Positions 41,531-52,334 of a stretch of DNA of 64,000 nucleotides are shown here, in pieces. Numbering within the stretch: position 1 is the first letter of the stretch; each line of letters starts with the position of its first letter. The translations under genes and the position numbers were made by a program. Below the pieces are notes generated by a model, which had not been told where the DNA came from, did not search any database, and saw nothing but the letters and a program-made list of their open reading frames with translations. This DNA comes from Burkholderia glumae LMG 2196 = ATCC 33617 (GTDB taxonomy: Bacteria > Pseudomonadota > Gammaproteobacteria > Burkholderiales > Burkholderiaceae): assembly GCF_000960995.1 (NCBI RefSeq), contig NZ_CP009435.1:3286001-3350000 (forward strand), given 5' to 3'.

Positions 41531-44155
41531 TCACAGCTTCGAGGCGACCCACGCCGCCACCCCAGCCAGCGCTTCCGGCAGCTTGCCCGGTTCGGTGCCG
41601 CCCGCCTGCGCCATGTCGGGCCGGCCGCCGCCCTTGCCGCCCACCTGCTGCGCGACGAAGTTCACGAGTTCGCCGGCCTTCACCTGCTTGCTCGCCTCGG
41701 CCGTCACGCCGGCGATCAGGCTGACCTTGCCGCCTTCGACGGCCGCCAGCACCACGGCCGCGTGCTTGAGCTTGTCCTTGAGCTTGTCCGCCGTCTCGCG
41801 CAACGTCTTCGAATCGGCGCCCTCCAGCGTGGCGGCCAGCACCCGCAGGCCCTTGACGTCCACGGCCTGCTGCGCGAGCTCGTCGCCCTGGCTCGACGCG
41901 AGCCTGGACTTCAGCGCGGCCAGCTCCTTCTCCAGCGACTTGAGCTGATCCTGCACCTGGGCGATACGCTGCGTGAGCTCGGCGGGCTGCGCCTTGAGCA
42001 TCGCGGCAGCCGTGGAAAGGCGCGCGTCGAGTTCCTGCACGTAGCGCACCGCGTTGTCGCCGGTGATCGCCTCGACACGGCGGATGCCTGCCGCGACACC
42101 GCCCTCGGCCACGATCTTGAAGAAGCCGATGTCACCGGTGCGGCTCACGTGGGTGCCGCCGCAGAGTTCGCGCGAGAAGCCCAGATCGAGCACGCGCACC
42201 TCGTCGCCGTACTTCTCGCCGAACAGCGCCATCGCACCGCCCTTCACCGCCTCGTCATAGGACATGTTGCGGATGATGCCGGGCGCGTTCGCGAGGATTT
42301 CCGCGTTGACGATCGCCTCGACCCGGCGGATTTCCTCGTCGCTCAGCGGCGCGTTGTGCGCGAAGTCGAAACGCGTCTTCTCGGCGTCCACCAGCGAGCC
42401 CTTCTGCTGCACATGGCCGCCCAGCACCTCGCGCAGCGCCTTGTGCATCAGGTGGGTGGCCGAGTGGTTGCGCTGGGTGCGCGCGCGGCGCTCGGCGTCG
42501 ACCTCGGCGCGCAGCACGTCGCCCACCTTCAGCGCGCCCTGCTCCACCGTACCGTGGTGGCCGATCACGTCGGCCTGCACCTTCAGCGTGTCCTCCACCG
42601 CGAAACGCGCCGCCGCGTTCGCGAGCGTGCCCTGGTCGCCGACCTGGCCGCCCGATTCGGCGTAGAACGGCGTGTGGTCGAGCACCACCACCGCCTGTTC
42701 GCCCGCCTTCGCCTCGTTCACGGCGGTGCCGCCCACGTAGAGCGCGACGATCTTCGCGTCGTCGAGCGCGAGCTTCTCGTAGCCGTGGAAGGTGGTCTTC
42801 GCGCCCGAGTAGTCGAGCCCCTGGGTCGCCTTGAACTTGCCGGCCGCGCGGGCCTGCTCGCGCTGGCGCGCCATCGCGTCGTCGAACGCGGGCTCGTCCA
42901 CCGTCACCTCGCGCTCGCGGCAGACGTCGGCCGTCAGGTCGAGCGGGAAGCCGTAGGTATCGTGCAGCTTGAACGCGAGTTCGCCATCGAGCAGCTTGCC
43001 GCCCTTCGCGTCGAGCTCGGCCAGCGCCGCCTCGAGGATCGTCATGCCGTGCTCGATGGTTTCCAGGAAGCGCTCCTCCTCCTGGCGCAGCACGTCGGTC
43101 ACGCGGCCCTCGGCTTCCTTCAGCTCCGGATAGGCGGCGCCCATCTCGGCCACCAGGTCGGCCACCAGCTTGTGGAAGAACGCACCCTTGCGGCCCAGCT
43201 TGTAGCCGTGGCGGATCGCGCGGCGCACGATCCGGCGCAGCACGTAGCCGCGGCCTTCGTTGCCCGGGATCACGCCGTCGACGATCAGGAACGAGCAGGC
43301 GCGGATGTGATCGGCGATTACCTTCAGCGAATTGTTGGCCAGGTCCGCCACGCCGGTTTCGCGCGCGGCGGCCTTGATCAGATTCTGGAACAGGTCGATC
43401 TCATAGTTGCTGTGCACATGCTGCAGCACTGCCGCGATCCGCTCCAGGCCCATGCCGGTATCGATCGACGGCTTCGGCAGGCGCGTCATGTTGCCTTGCG
43501 CGTCGCGGTTGAACTGCATGAACACGAGGTTCCAGATCTCGATGTAGCGGTCGCCGTCTTCCTCGGGCGATCCCGGCGGGCCGCCCCACACGTCCGGGCC
43601 GTGGTCGTAGAAGATTTCCGAGCACGGGCCGCACGGGCCGGTGTCGCCCATCTGCCAGAAGTTGTCCGACGCGTAGCGCGCGCCCTTGTTGTCGCCGATG
43701 CGGATGATGCGCTCGGCCGGCACGCCCACTTCCTTGGCCCAGATGTCGTAGGCCTCGTCGTCGTCGTGGTAGACGGTGACCCACAGCTTTTCCTTCGGCA
43801 GGCCGTACACGCTCGTCAGCAGTTCCCAGCTGTAGTGGATCGCGTCGTGCTTGAAGTAGTCGCCGAACGAGAAGTTGCCGAGCATCTCGAAGAACGTATG
43901 GTGGCGCGCGGTGTAGCCGACGTTCTCGAGGTCGTTGTGCTTGCCGCCCGCGCGCACGCTGCGCTGCGAGGTGGTCGCGCGCGAGTACGGGCGCGATTCG
44001 GTGCCGAGGAACACGTCCTTGAACTGCACCATGCCCGAGTTCGTGAACAGCAGCGTCGGGTCGTTGCCCGGGACGAGGCTCGACGAACGGACGATCGTGT
44101 GGCCCTTCGATTCGAAGAACCTGAGGAATTTCTCGCGGATTTCGGCGGCTTTCAT
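41531..44155 (-). CDS. alaS: Alanyl-tRNA synthetase
   Basis: 874 residues, class II synthetase. It starts with the canonical MKAAEIREKFLRFFESKGH. The catalytic core has FTNSGMVQFKDVFLG, RHHTFFEMLGNFSFGDYFK and the motif 3 region DTGMGLERI. The editing domain carries the zinc-binding HSATHLMHKALRE and the distal C-GGTH-V site (RELCGGTHVSRTGDIG). The C-terminal oligomerisation domain ends with GGKGGGRPDMAQAGG. Length and all motifs are normal, and the start ATG is well supported. Divergent from a CoA-transferase gene. Confidence 0.97.
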   Translation of the reverse strand: MKAAEIREKFLRFFESKGHTIVRSSSLVPGNDPTLLFTNSGMVQFKDVFLGTESRPYSRATTSQRSVRAGGKHNDLENVGYTARHHTFFEMLGNFSFGDYFKHDAIHYSWELLTSVYGLPKEKLWVTVYHDDDEAYDIWAKEVGVPAERIIRIGDNKGARYASDNFWQMGDTGPCGPCSEIFYDHGPDVWGGPPGSPEEDGDRYIEIWNLVFMQFNRDAQGNMTRLPKPSIDTGMGLERIAAVLQHVHSNYEIDLFQNLIKAAARETGVADLANNSLKVIADHIRACSFLIVDGVIPGNEGRGYVLRRIVRRAIRHGYKLGRKGAFFHKLVADLVAEMGAAYPELKEAEGRVTDVLRQEEERFLETIEHGMTILEAALAELDAKGGKLLDGELAFKLHDTYGFPLDLTADVCREREVTVDEPAFDDAMARQREQARAAGKFKATQGLDYSGAKTTFHGYEKLALDDAKIVALYVGGTAVNEAKAGEQAVVVLDHTPFYAESGGQVGDQGTLANAAARFAVEDTLKVQADVIGHHGTVEQGALKVGDVLRAEVDAERRARTQRNHSATHLMHKALREVLGGHVQQKGSLVDAEKTRFDFAHNAPLSDEEIRRVEAIVNAEILANAPGIIRNMSYDEAVKGGAMALFGEKYGDEVRVLDLGFSRELCGGTHVSRTGDIGFFKIVAEGGVAAGIRRVEAITGDNAVRYVQELDARLSTAAAMLKAQPAELTQRIAQVQDQLKSLEKELAALKSRLASSQGDELAQQAVDVKGLRVLAATLEGADSKTLRETADKLKDKLKHAAVVLAAVEGGKVSLIAGVTAEASKQVKAGELVNFVAQQVGGKGGGRPDMAQAGGTEPGKLPEALAGVAAWVASKL

Positions 44156-44518
44156 AGCGTGCGGGAACGGTCCTGCCAGACTGGCTCTATGGCTATCGGC
44201 GCCTCGCACCGGGGAGCGGGCGCGAGGCGGCTGGTTTCTGAAACGGTCGATTATACGGGATCGCGCCCCGGGGGCGGCGCGCCGGCGCCGGGCAGGCGCG
44301 GCGCCGGCCAAGGGGCCGGCCGCTGCCGGCGCCGCCCGGAACGGCGCCCTGCAGGCCGGCCGTGCGGCGCAGCCGCGCCGGCCGCGCCGGCCGTGCCGGT
44401 GCGCCCCGCAGCGCCGGATGCGCGCCGCCGCTGGCCGATTCGCTTTAAGATGCACGACGGCCGCCGCCCGCGCATCGCCGCGCGGGCGCCGCCCGACGCC
44501 GAGGGAGAACGACGACAG
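44156..44518. promoter_or_regulatory. Divergent control region of alaS and the CoA-transferase gene
   Basis: On the minus strand a perfect TATAAT at 44250-44255 lies 95 bases before the alaS ATG; no TTGACA-like box is at the expected distance. On the plus strand TAAGAT at 44446-44451 is a weak -10 candidate for the CoA-transferase. The rest is very GC-rich and holds no gene. Confidence 0.4.
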
Positions 44519-45739
44519 ATGGGTGCTTTGAGTCATATTCGCGTCCTGGACCTGAGCCGCGTGCTGGCCGGGCCGTGGTGCGCGCAGACGCTCGCCGATT
44601 TCGGCGCCGACGTGATCAAGATCGAGCGCCCCGGCGCCGGTGACGACACCCGCCACTGGGGCCCGCCCTACCATCGCGCGGCCGACGGCAGCGACACGCG
44701 CGAGGCCGCCTATTATCTGGCCGCGAACCGCAACAAGCGCTCGGTGACGATCGACATCGCCACGCCGGACGGCCAGCGCCTGGTGCGCGAGCTGGCCGCG
44801 CAAAGCGACGTGGTGATCGAGAACTACAAGGCCGGCCAGCTGCAGAAGTACGGCCTCGACTACGCATCGCTGCGCGCGATCAAGCCGGCGCTCGTCTACT
44901 GCTCGGTGACGGGCTTCGGCCAGACCGGCCCCTACGCGCACCGCGCCGGCTACGACTTCATCATCCAGGGCCTGGGCGGCTTCATGAGCATCACCGGCGA
45001 GCGCGACACCGAGCCCGGCGGCGGCCCGCAGAAGGCCGGCGTCGCGATCGCCGACCTCGCCACCGGCCTGTATGCGTGCACGGCGATCCTCGCCGCGCTG
45101 GCGCACCGCGACCGCACCGGCGAAGGCCAGTACATCGACATGGCGCTGCTCGACGTGCAGGTGGCGCTGCTCGCCAACATGACCACCAACTACCTCGCGA
45201 GCGGCCAGCCGCCCGTGCGCTGGGGCAACGCGCACCCGAACATCGTGCCCTACCAGACGTTCGAGGCCAGCGACGGCTGGATCATCGTCGCGGTCGGCAA
45301 CGACGGCCAGTTCCGCAAGTTCGTCGAAGCCGGCGGCCGCCCCGAGCTCGCCGACGACACGCGCTTCGCGACCAATCCCGCACGCGTGCGCCATCGGCCG
45401 CTGCTGGTGCCGATCCTGGCTGAAATGACGCGCGGGCGCACGCGTGGGGAATGGATTGCCGCGCTGGAAGCGGCCGGGGTGCCGTGCGGGCCGATCAACG
45501 ACCTGGCCGAAGTGTTCGAGAACGAGCAGGTGATCGCGCGCGGCCTGCAAGTGGCGCTGCCGCATCCGAGCGGCGCGCCCGTGAAGCTGGTGCGCAATCC
45601 GGTGCAGATGAGCGCCACGCCGCCCGAGGCGCGCAGCGCGCCGCCGCTGCTAGGCGAGCATACCGACGCGGTGCTCGCCGAGCTGCTCGGCTATGATGCG
45701 CAGGCGATCGCCGCGCTGCGCGGGAAGGGCGTGGTATAG
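44519..45739 (+). CDS. Class III (CaiB/BaiF) CoA-transferase
   Basis: 406 residues. The N-terminus LSHIRVLDLSRVLAGPWCAQTLADFGADVIKIE is the family hallmark. It continues with NRNKRSVTIDI, GFGQTGPYAHRAGYDFIIQ, and GEGQYIDMALLD, whose last Asp (about residue 212) fits the catalytic aspartate that carries the acyl anhydride. GVPCGPINDLAEVF is in the C-terminal domain. The enzyme moves CoA between carboxylic acids; which ones is not evident. Glutaryl-CoA or formyl-CoA-type transferases are close relatives. A GGGAG lies before the ATG. It stands alone, divergent from alaS. Confidence 0.88.
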   Translation: MGALSHIRVLDLSRVLAGPWCAQTLADFGADVIKIERPGAGDDTRHWGPPYHRAADGSDTREAAYYLAANRNKRSVTIDIATPDGQRLVRELAAQSDVVIENYKAGQLQKYGLDYASLRAIKPALVYCSVTGFGQTGPYAHRAGYDFIIQGLGGFMSITGERDTEPGGGPQKAGVAIADLATGLYACTAILAALAHRDRTGEGQYIDMALLDVQVALLANMTTNYLASGQPPVRWGNAHPNIVPYQTFEASDGWIIVAVGNDGQFRKFVEAGGRPELADDTRFATNPARVRHRPLLVPILAEMTRGRTRGEWIAALEAAGVPCGPINDLAEVFENEQVIARGLQVALPHPSGAPVKLVRNPVQMSATPPEARSAPPLLGEHTDAVLAELLGYDAQAIAALRGKGVV

Positions 45740-45906
45740 GAGAGCGGGCGCCGGCGAAGGCGCCGGCGGCGGCCTCGTCGTGCCGCGGGCACTGCCGGTC
45801 GGGCCGCGCCGAGTGCATGCCGGCGGCGGCCGTCGCAGGCCGCAAGGCGCCGGACTCGGTGGCGGGCGGGCCGCCGCTGCCGGCCGGGCGGCCCGCCGCG
45901 CCGGCT

Positions 45907-46128
45907 TCAGCGATGCACGTTCGCGCCGACGATGCCGCCGGCGGCCGCGCCGGCCACGGTGCCGATCGGGCCGCCCGTGATGAGGTAGCCGAGCGCGCCG
46001 CCCGCGGCCGCGCCGATGCCGGCGTTGCGCTGGGTGCGCGTCATCGTGCAGGCCCCGAGGCTGGCGACGACGACGGCGAGAACGGTGGCACGAACCAGAA
46101 AATGCGTTGTTTTCATTCGAGTGGACAT
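45907..46128 (-). CDS. Small glycine-zipper lipoprotein
   Basis: 73 residues. A lipoprotein signal with lipobox LGAC is followed by TMTRTQRNAGIGAAAGGALG and AAGGIVGANV, the spaced glycines of an OsmB/YmgG-like glycine-zipper membrane segment. Such proteins sit in the outer membrane or envelope and are often stress induced; their function is unclear. The ATG at 46128 has GGGAA upstream; an internal ATG at 46116 is an alternative. Confidence 0.75.
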   Translation of the reverse strand: MSTRMKTTHFLVRATVLAVVVASLGACTMTRTQRNAGIGAAAGGALGYLITGGPIGTVAGAAAGGIVGANVHR

Positions 46129-46282
46129 AGCGAGATTCCCTGCGCGGCACTTCTGCATCGAAGCGGTAGGCGAATCTTACCGAGATGCCGGGTGCGCGCG
46201 CCAGCACGATTTACCTCCCGTTACGACTGATACAGCCACTGCGCCCGGCCGAGGGGGCCTCTCACCGCCGGTCCGGCTCAGG

Positions 46283-46288
46283 TAGAAT
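46283..46288 (+). promoter_or_regulatory. Candidate -10 box for glnS
   Basis: TAGAAT lies 52 bases before the glnS ATG in a GC-rich context. No matching -35 is evident. Confidence 0.3.
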
Positions 46289-46340
46289 CGATGGTTTCAG
46301 GCCGCGCGACCGGCGCGCGCCCACTTCTTCCAGTTCCCGC

Positions 46341-48050
<1,710 letters not shown>

Positions 48051-48063
48051 GCGGCCCGCGCGC

Positions 48064-48100
48064 CATGAAAAATCCCCGGTCCAGCCGGGGATTTTTCATG
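48064..48100. terminator. Perfect bidirectional terminator between glnS and a Nudix gene
   Basis: Two 16-base arms are exact reverse complements around a five-base loop; each arm has A5/T5 next to a CCCCGG core. It serves convergent glnS and the Nudix gene. Confidence 0.9.
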
Positions 48101-48130
48101 TGGCCCGTCTCATTCGCCTGCGCGGTGGGG

Positions 48131-48607
48131 TCAGCCCGGCAACTGGCGATGCAGATCGGCCAGCGACAGCGCGCTCGAGAACAGCCGCGTGAGGCCGCGG
48201 CTCGCATAGCGCGCCACCTCCTCGATGGCGACCCAGCGGAATGCGTCCATCTCGGGAATCGAGGCGCCCGTGGTGCGGCTCGGAAACATCGAGGTGCAGA
48301 GGCAGGCGGACAGGTCGGTCTCATCCTCGCGCAGGCGCGCGGCGAACAGATAGAGATCCTTGTCGGAACGATAGGCGAAGCGGCCGAGATCCACGAGGCG
48401 CGCCGGCGCGAGCGCGATGCCGGTTTCCTCGAACAGCTCGCGCAGCGCGGCGTCGCGCTCCGATTCGCCGGGATCGATGTGCCCTTTCGGAATGTCCCAG
48501 TGCGACGTTTCAGTTGCATGCGCAAGCAATAGCCGCCCTGCCGGATCGAGCAGCACGGTGCCGCACGACAGCGCGCGTGCGGCCCGCCCCGGCCGTCGTC
48601 CCGCCAT
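48131..48607 (-). CDS. Nudix hydrolase
   Basis: 158 residues with an exact Nudix box, GHIDPGESERDAALRELFEE followed by TGI, near residue 43. The preceding strands GTVLLDPAGRLLLAHATET and HWDIPKG are typical of AP4A/mutT-like members, so a dinucleoside polyphosphate or oxidised nucleotide is a likely substrate, but this is not determined. An in-frame GTG at 48628 would overlap the small gene upstream; the ATG at 48607 is preferred. Confidence 0.85.
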   Translation of the reverse strand: MAGRRPGRAARALSCGTVLLDPAGRLLLAHATETSHWDIPKGHIDPGESERDAALRELFEETGIALAPARLVDLGRFAYRSDKDLYLFAARLREDETDLSACLCTSMFPSRTTGASIPEMDAFRWVAIEEVARYASRGLTRLFSSALSLADLHRQLPG

Positions 48608-48612
48608 GGCCG

Positions 48613-48825
48613 TCAACGCTTCTGCCACCGCCAGTTGCGCGCGGGCGTCTTGCAGCCGCGCGCGCGCAGCCTGGTCGATCGGCCTTTCGCGTCGCGCCTG
48701 CTGAAATACGCGGGCGGCGGGTGGCTCAGGAAGCTCAGCGCGCGGCGCGCCTGCGCGCCGGGCGCGGCGGCCATCCGCACGGCAACGTCAAGGGTTTGCG
48801 ATAGGCTCGACAGGGCTGCCCGCAT
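48613..48825 (-). CDS. Small hypothetical protein upstream of the Nudix gene
   Basis: 70 codons. AAGGAG lies nine bases before the ATG, and the stop is five bases before the Nudix ATG, so the arrangement looks like a real two-gene unit. The protein has an amphipathic N-terminal half (ALSSLSQTLDVAVRMAAAPG), then PPPAYFSRRDAKGR and a very basic C-terminus (RWQKR). I know no family for it, and it could be a chance frame. Confidence 0.45.
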   Translation of the reverse strand: MRAALSSLSQTLDVAVRMAAAPGAQARRALSFLSHPPPAYFSRRDAKGRSTRLRARGCKTPARNWRWQKR

Positions 48826-48931
48826 CGGCTCGTGCTCCTTGTTGGGTTGCCGGGACGCGCATGCCGCGTGCCCACTGCCGGCCAGCATATCACGGCGTCG
48901 AGCCGCCCAAGCGCCGCCGCGGCGCGGCCGC

Positions 48932-50362
48932 TCAGTGCGGCGCCGCGCCCGGCGCGGCACCGAGCTCGGCGCTGCTGGTGATCCGGGTGGGCTGATAGCC
49001 GTCCGTCAGCGTATGCAGGAACGCGATCACGTCCTGGATCTCGGCCTCGTCGAGCGCCGGCTTGTCGCCCTTCTTGCGATCGAACGGCGGCTCGGTATTG
49101 AGGTTCGCCCAGTAGCGCCTGGGCAGGTCGTCGAATTTCTGCACCACGCCGTGGCGCACCGGGTAGAACTTCTCCGGATTCGTGTCACGCTGCGCGTAGA
49201 AGCGCAGCACGTCCTCGAGCGAGTGATAGATGCCGTTGTGGAAGAACGACTGCTTCAGCGCGACGTTGCGCAGCGTCGGCGTGCGGAAGATCCCGCAGTA
49301 TTCGTCGCGGCCCTTCAGGTCCTGGCGCTGCGGCCCGCAGGCGCCGAGGTCGAAGAACTTCGGATCGCGGTTCACGGCCAGCGCGCGGTTGCGCGGCACG
49401 CCGATCGCGATCAGGCCGAAGTCGCTGAACTGCGGCGGCGAGCCGTCGAGCGCGCGCTGGCTGATGTGGCAGCTCGCGCAGTTGCCCTTGCGCTCGTCGT
49501 TGAACAGCAGCAGGCCGCGCATCTCGGCCTCGGTGAGCTTGGCCTTGTGGTCGAGGAACGCGTCGTACTTGCTCGAATAAGGCGTGAAGACTTCCGGCGA
49601 CTGCTCGAACGCGCCGAGCGCCTGCAGCACCGCCTGGAAGGTGGCCTCGTCGCTGCCGAACACCTGTTCGCCGAAGGCCGCGCGGAAATCGGCCGAATAC
49701 GGCGCCGCGCGCACCGCGCGGGCCACCTTGGCCGGCGTGCTGTTCATCTCGAACGGCGTGGTGAGCGGCATCCGCGCCTGCTCCTCGCCGTGATCGACGC
49801 GCCCGTCCCAGGTCAGGCCGCCCGTCGGGCCGGCGTCCACGCTCTCGTCGCCCTCCTCGTCCGAGTCGTGGAAATGCTCGGTGAAGGGCGGCACCTTCTG
49901 CAGATACATCAGCGTCGGCACTGCACGAAAGCCCTGCTGGCGCAGATCGTCGCCGCCCAGCTGCACCGATAGCGCGTTGGCCGGCGTGAACGCGTGCTGT
50001 GGGCTATGGCACGAGGCGCAGGCAAGCTTGCCGGAGCCGGACAGCGATGGATCGAAAAACATCTGCTTACCCAGCGCTGTCATTTTTCTGACGGCCTCGA
50101 ATACCTGCGCGCGCGTCTGCGGCTGGTTCCTGACCACGAGCGGCGCGCTCGCACCCGCCGGCGCGGCAGCCGCCGGCTGGGCAGCCGGCCGCACCGCCCC
50201 GGCCGCAGCCGCAGCCGGCGCCCCGCCCGACGCGCCCGGCGCACGCGAGTCGCAGCCCGCCAGCGCGCCGGCCGACACCAGCACGACGATCGCGGCCGCG
50301 CGCGCGGCCCGGGCATGGCGAACCGGCCGGGGCCGGGCGAAGTCTTCGTGCTGGCTGCGCAT
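48932..50362 (-). CDS. Di-haem cytochrome c peroxidase-family lipoprotein
   Basis: 476 residues. An N-terminal lipoprotein signal with lipobox LAGC near residue 36 is followed by a long Ala/Pro/Gly linker, which would tether the enzyme in the periplasm. Two CxxCH haem sites are present: CASCHSPQHAF near residue 118 and NCASCHISQRAL near residue 294. GMPxxTPFEM-like MPLTTPFEM and FRTPTLRNVALKQSFFHNG are family segments. The group includes hydrogen-peroxide reductases and MauG-like oxygenases; the C-terminal layout fits the MauG-like branch, but substrate is unknown. Divergent from an AcpA-type phosphoesterase across 201 bases. Confidence 0.9.
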   Translation of the reverse strand: MRSQHEDFARPRPVRHARAARAAAIVVLVSAGALAGCDSRAPGASGGAPAAAAAGAVRPAAQPAAAAPAGASAPLVVRNQPQTRAQVFEAVRKMTALGKQMFFDPSLSGSGKLACASCHSPQHAFTPANALSVQLGGDDLRQQGFRAVPTLMYLQKVPPFTEHFHDSDEEGDESVDAGPTGGLTWDGRVDHGEEQARMPLTTPFEMNSTPAKVARAVRAAPYSADFRAAFGEQVFGSDEATFQAVLQALGAFEQSPEVFTPYSSKYDAFLDHKAKLTEAEMRGLLLFNDERKGNCASCHISQRALDGSPPQFSDFGLIAIGVPRNRALAVNRDPKFFDLGACGPQRQDLKGRDEYCGIFRTPTLRNVALKQSFFHNGIYHSLEDVLRFYAQRDTNPEKFYPVRHGVVQKFDDLPRRYWANLNTEPPFDRKKGDKPALDEAEIQDVIAFLHTLTDGYQPTRITSSAELGAAPGAAPH

Positions 50363-50563
50363 GTCGATTCGAAAGACAAGAAAGGAAGGCGCGAGCGTAG
50401 GTCAGTCAAATGTCAATTCCGTGAACATGGATCGACAGAAAAACGAAAGCTTCACTACATTCAGCCGTCAAAATTTCCTTACACAATTCGTTCGGCCTGC
50501 TGTCATTCGCCCTAAGCGTGATTGCCGGTTCCTACGGTACCTGTGCGACAAGAGAGACAACGA

Positions 50564-52186
50564 ATGAAGAAGACTTTTCACCGCGTGACGCCCATCGCGC
50601 TAGCCGCGGCGGCCTTCCTTGGCGGCTGCGGCGGCAACGACGAGGCCGCACCGGCTCAGCCGGCCGCCACCACGCCGACCCAGCCGGCCGCACAGAACCT
50701 GTCGGCCGTCAAGAACATCGTCGTGATCTACGCGGAAAACCGCAGCTTCGACAACCTCTACGGGACGTTTCCGGGTGCCAACGGCATCCAGAACGTGAGC
50801 GCCGCCAGCGCGCAGCAGCTCGATCGCGACGGCACGCCGCTCGCGACGCTGCCGAGGATCTGGGGCGGCCTGACCGCCTCCGGCGTGACGCCTGCCGTGA
50901 CGGAGGCCGCTACGGCGAACCTGCCGAACGCACCGTTCGCGATCGACGATCCGAACGGCTTCAACACCGGCATCAACGTGACGACGCGCGACCTGTATCA
51001 CCGGTTCTACGAGAACCAGATGCAGATCAACGGCGGCAAGAACAACATGTTCGCCGCGTGGGCGGATTCGGGCGGCCTCGTGATGGGCCACTACAACACC
51101 GACCAGACCAAGCTGCCGCTCTGGAAGATCGCGCAGCAGTACACGCTGGCCGACAACTTCTTCATGGGCGCGTTCGGCGGCTCGTTCCTGAACCACCAGT
51201 ACCTGGTCTGCGCCTGCGCGCCGTTTTACCCGAACGCAGACACCAGCGTGGCGGCCGGCTCGATCTCGGCCGTGAACGCCGACGGCGTGTCGCTGAAGGT
51301 GTCGAGCTCGTCGAAGGCTTCCGCGCTCGACGGCGCACCGGTGTTCGTGAATTCGGGCAACCTCACGCCCGATTTCTATGCGGTCAACACGATGCAGCCG
51401 CCGTACCAGCCGAGCGGCAACAAGGCGCCGGCCGGCGACGCGACGCTGGCCGACCCGACCCTCGCCAACACGCTGCCGCCGCAGACGGCAACCAACATCG
51501 GCGACCTGCTCAGCAACGCCGGCGTATCGTGGGCATGGTATGCCGGCGCGTTCGGCGCGGCGCTGCAGAAGTCGCAGGGCGTCACGCCGGCCGCGGCGGC
51601 CGACGGCACGACGCTCGCCACGGCGAACTTCCAGTACCACCACCAGCCGTTCAACTACTTCAAGAACCTCGCGCCGGGCACCACGGCACGCGCGCAGCAC
51701 GTGCTCGACGGCGGGCTCAACGGCAGCGAGTTCATCAAGGCGGTCGACGCGGGCACGCTGCCGGCGGTGTCGTTCTACAAGCCGCAGGGCAACCTGAACG
51801 AGCACGCCGGCTATGCCAACGTCGCGACGGGCGACCAGCACATCGCCGACGTGATCACGCACCTGCAGAACAGCCCGCAGTGGAGCAACATGGTCGTCGT
51901 CGTGACCTATGACGAAAACGGCGGCTTCTGGGATCACGTCGCGCCGCCCAAGGGCGACCGCTGGGGCCCGGGCACGCGGATTCCGGCACTGATCATCTCG
52001 CCGTTCGCGAAGAAGGGCTTCGTCGATCACACGCAATACGACACCGCGTCGATCCTGCGCCTCATCACGCGCCGCTACTCGCTGCCGAAGCTCGACGGCC
52101 TGAAGCAGCGTGACGACGCGCTGGTGAAGAACGGCGGCACCGCGATGGGCGATCTGACCAACGCGCTGACGCTGTCGAGCAACTGA
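50564..52186 (+). CDS. AcpA/phospholipase C-family phosphoesterase, lipoprotein
   Basis: 540 residues of the phosphoesterase family that includes Francisella AcpA and bacterial phospholipase C. A signal with lipobox LGGC near residue 22 and a Pro/Ala-rich linker precede the catalytic domain. Metal/nucleophile region: IVVIYAENRSFDNLYGTFPG near residue 52. Later marks are GHYNTDQ, NFFMGAFGGSFLNHQYLV, GDQHIADVI, and VVTYDENGGFWDHVAPP, carrying the Asp/His ligands. It probably acts in the envelope as an acid phosphatase or phospholipase. The ATG follows AGAGAG; the upstream in-frame start lacks a signal. Confidence 0.9.
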   Translation: MKKTFHRVTPIALAAAAFLGGCGGNDEAAPAQPAATTPTQPAAQNLSAVKNIVVIYAENRSFDNLYGTFPGANGIQNVSAASAQQLDRDGTPLATLPRIWGGLTASGVTPAVTEAATANLPNAPFAIDDPNGFNTGINVTTRDLYHRFYENQMQINGGKNNMFAAWADSGGLVMGHYNTDQTKLPLWKIAQQYTLADNFFMGAFGGSFLNHQYLVCACAPFYPNADTSVAAGSISAVNADGVSLKVSSSSKASALDGAPVFVNSGNLTPDFYAVNTMQPPYQPSGNKAPAGDATLADPTLANTLPPQTATNIGDLLSNAGVSWAWYAGAFGAALQKSQGVTPAAAADGTTLATANFQYHHQPFNYFKNLAPGTTARAQHVLDGGLNGSEFIKAVDAGTLPAVSFYKPQGNLNEHAGYANVATGDQHIADVITHLQNSPQWSNMVVVVTYDENGGFWDHVAPPKGDRWGPGTRIPALIISPFAKKGFVDHTQYDTASILRLITRRYSLPKLDGLKQRDDALVKNGGTAMGDLTNALTLSSN

Positions 52187-52253
52187 GCCGGGCGCGATGC
52201 CGTCAGGCAGGAAGCAGCAGCAAGCGACCCGTTGGTAGCGGGCTCGAGTGATT

Positions 52254-52277
52254 GGGCGGCCTCGGCCGCCCTTTTTT
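52254..52277 (+). terminator. Intrinsic terminator after the phosphoesterase gene
   Basis: GGGCGGCC and GGCCGCCC form a tight stem and are followed by T6. It begins 68 bases after the stop codon. Confidence 0.85.
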
Positions 52278-52334
52278 ATCGCGCGGCGGCCCTGCCCGAC
52301 CCGCGTATCGATCTCGCCCGGTCCGACGGGCACG

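Noticed and set aside
50070..50095. A Pho-box-like CTGTCAT-TTTT-CTGACG pattern, plus a lone CTGTCAT at 50500-50506
   Set aside because: The first lies inside the peroxidase coding sequence nearly 500 bases from the phosphoesterase start. The second has no second half-site at the 11-base spacing.
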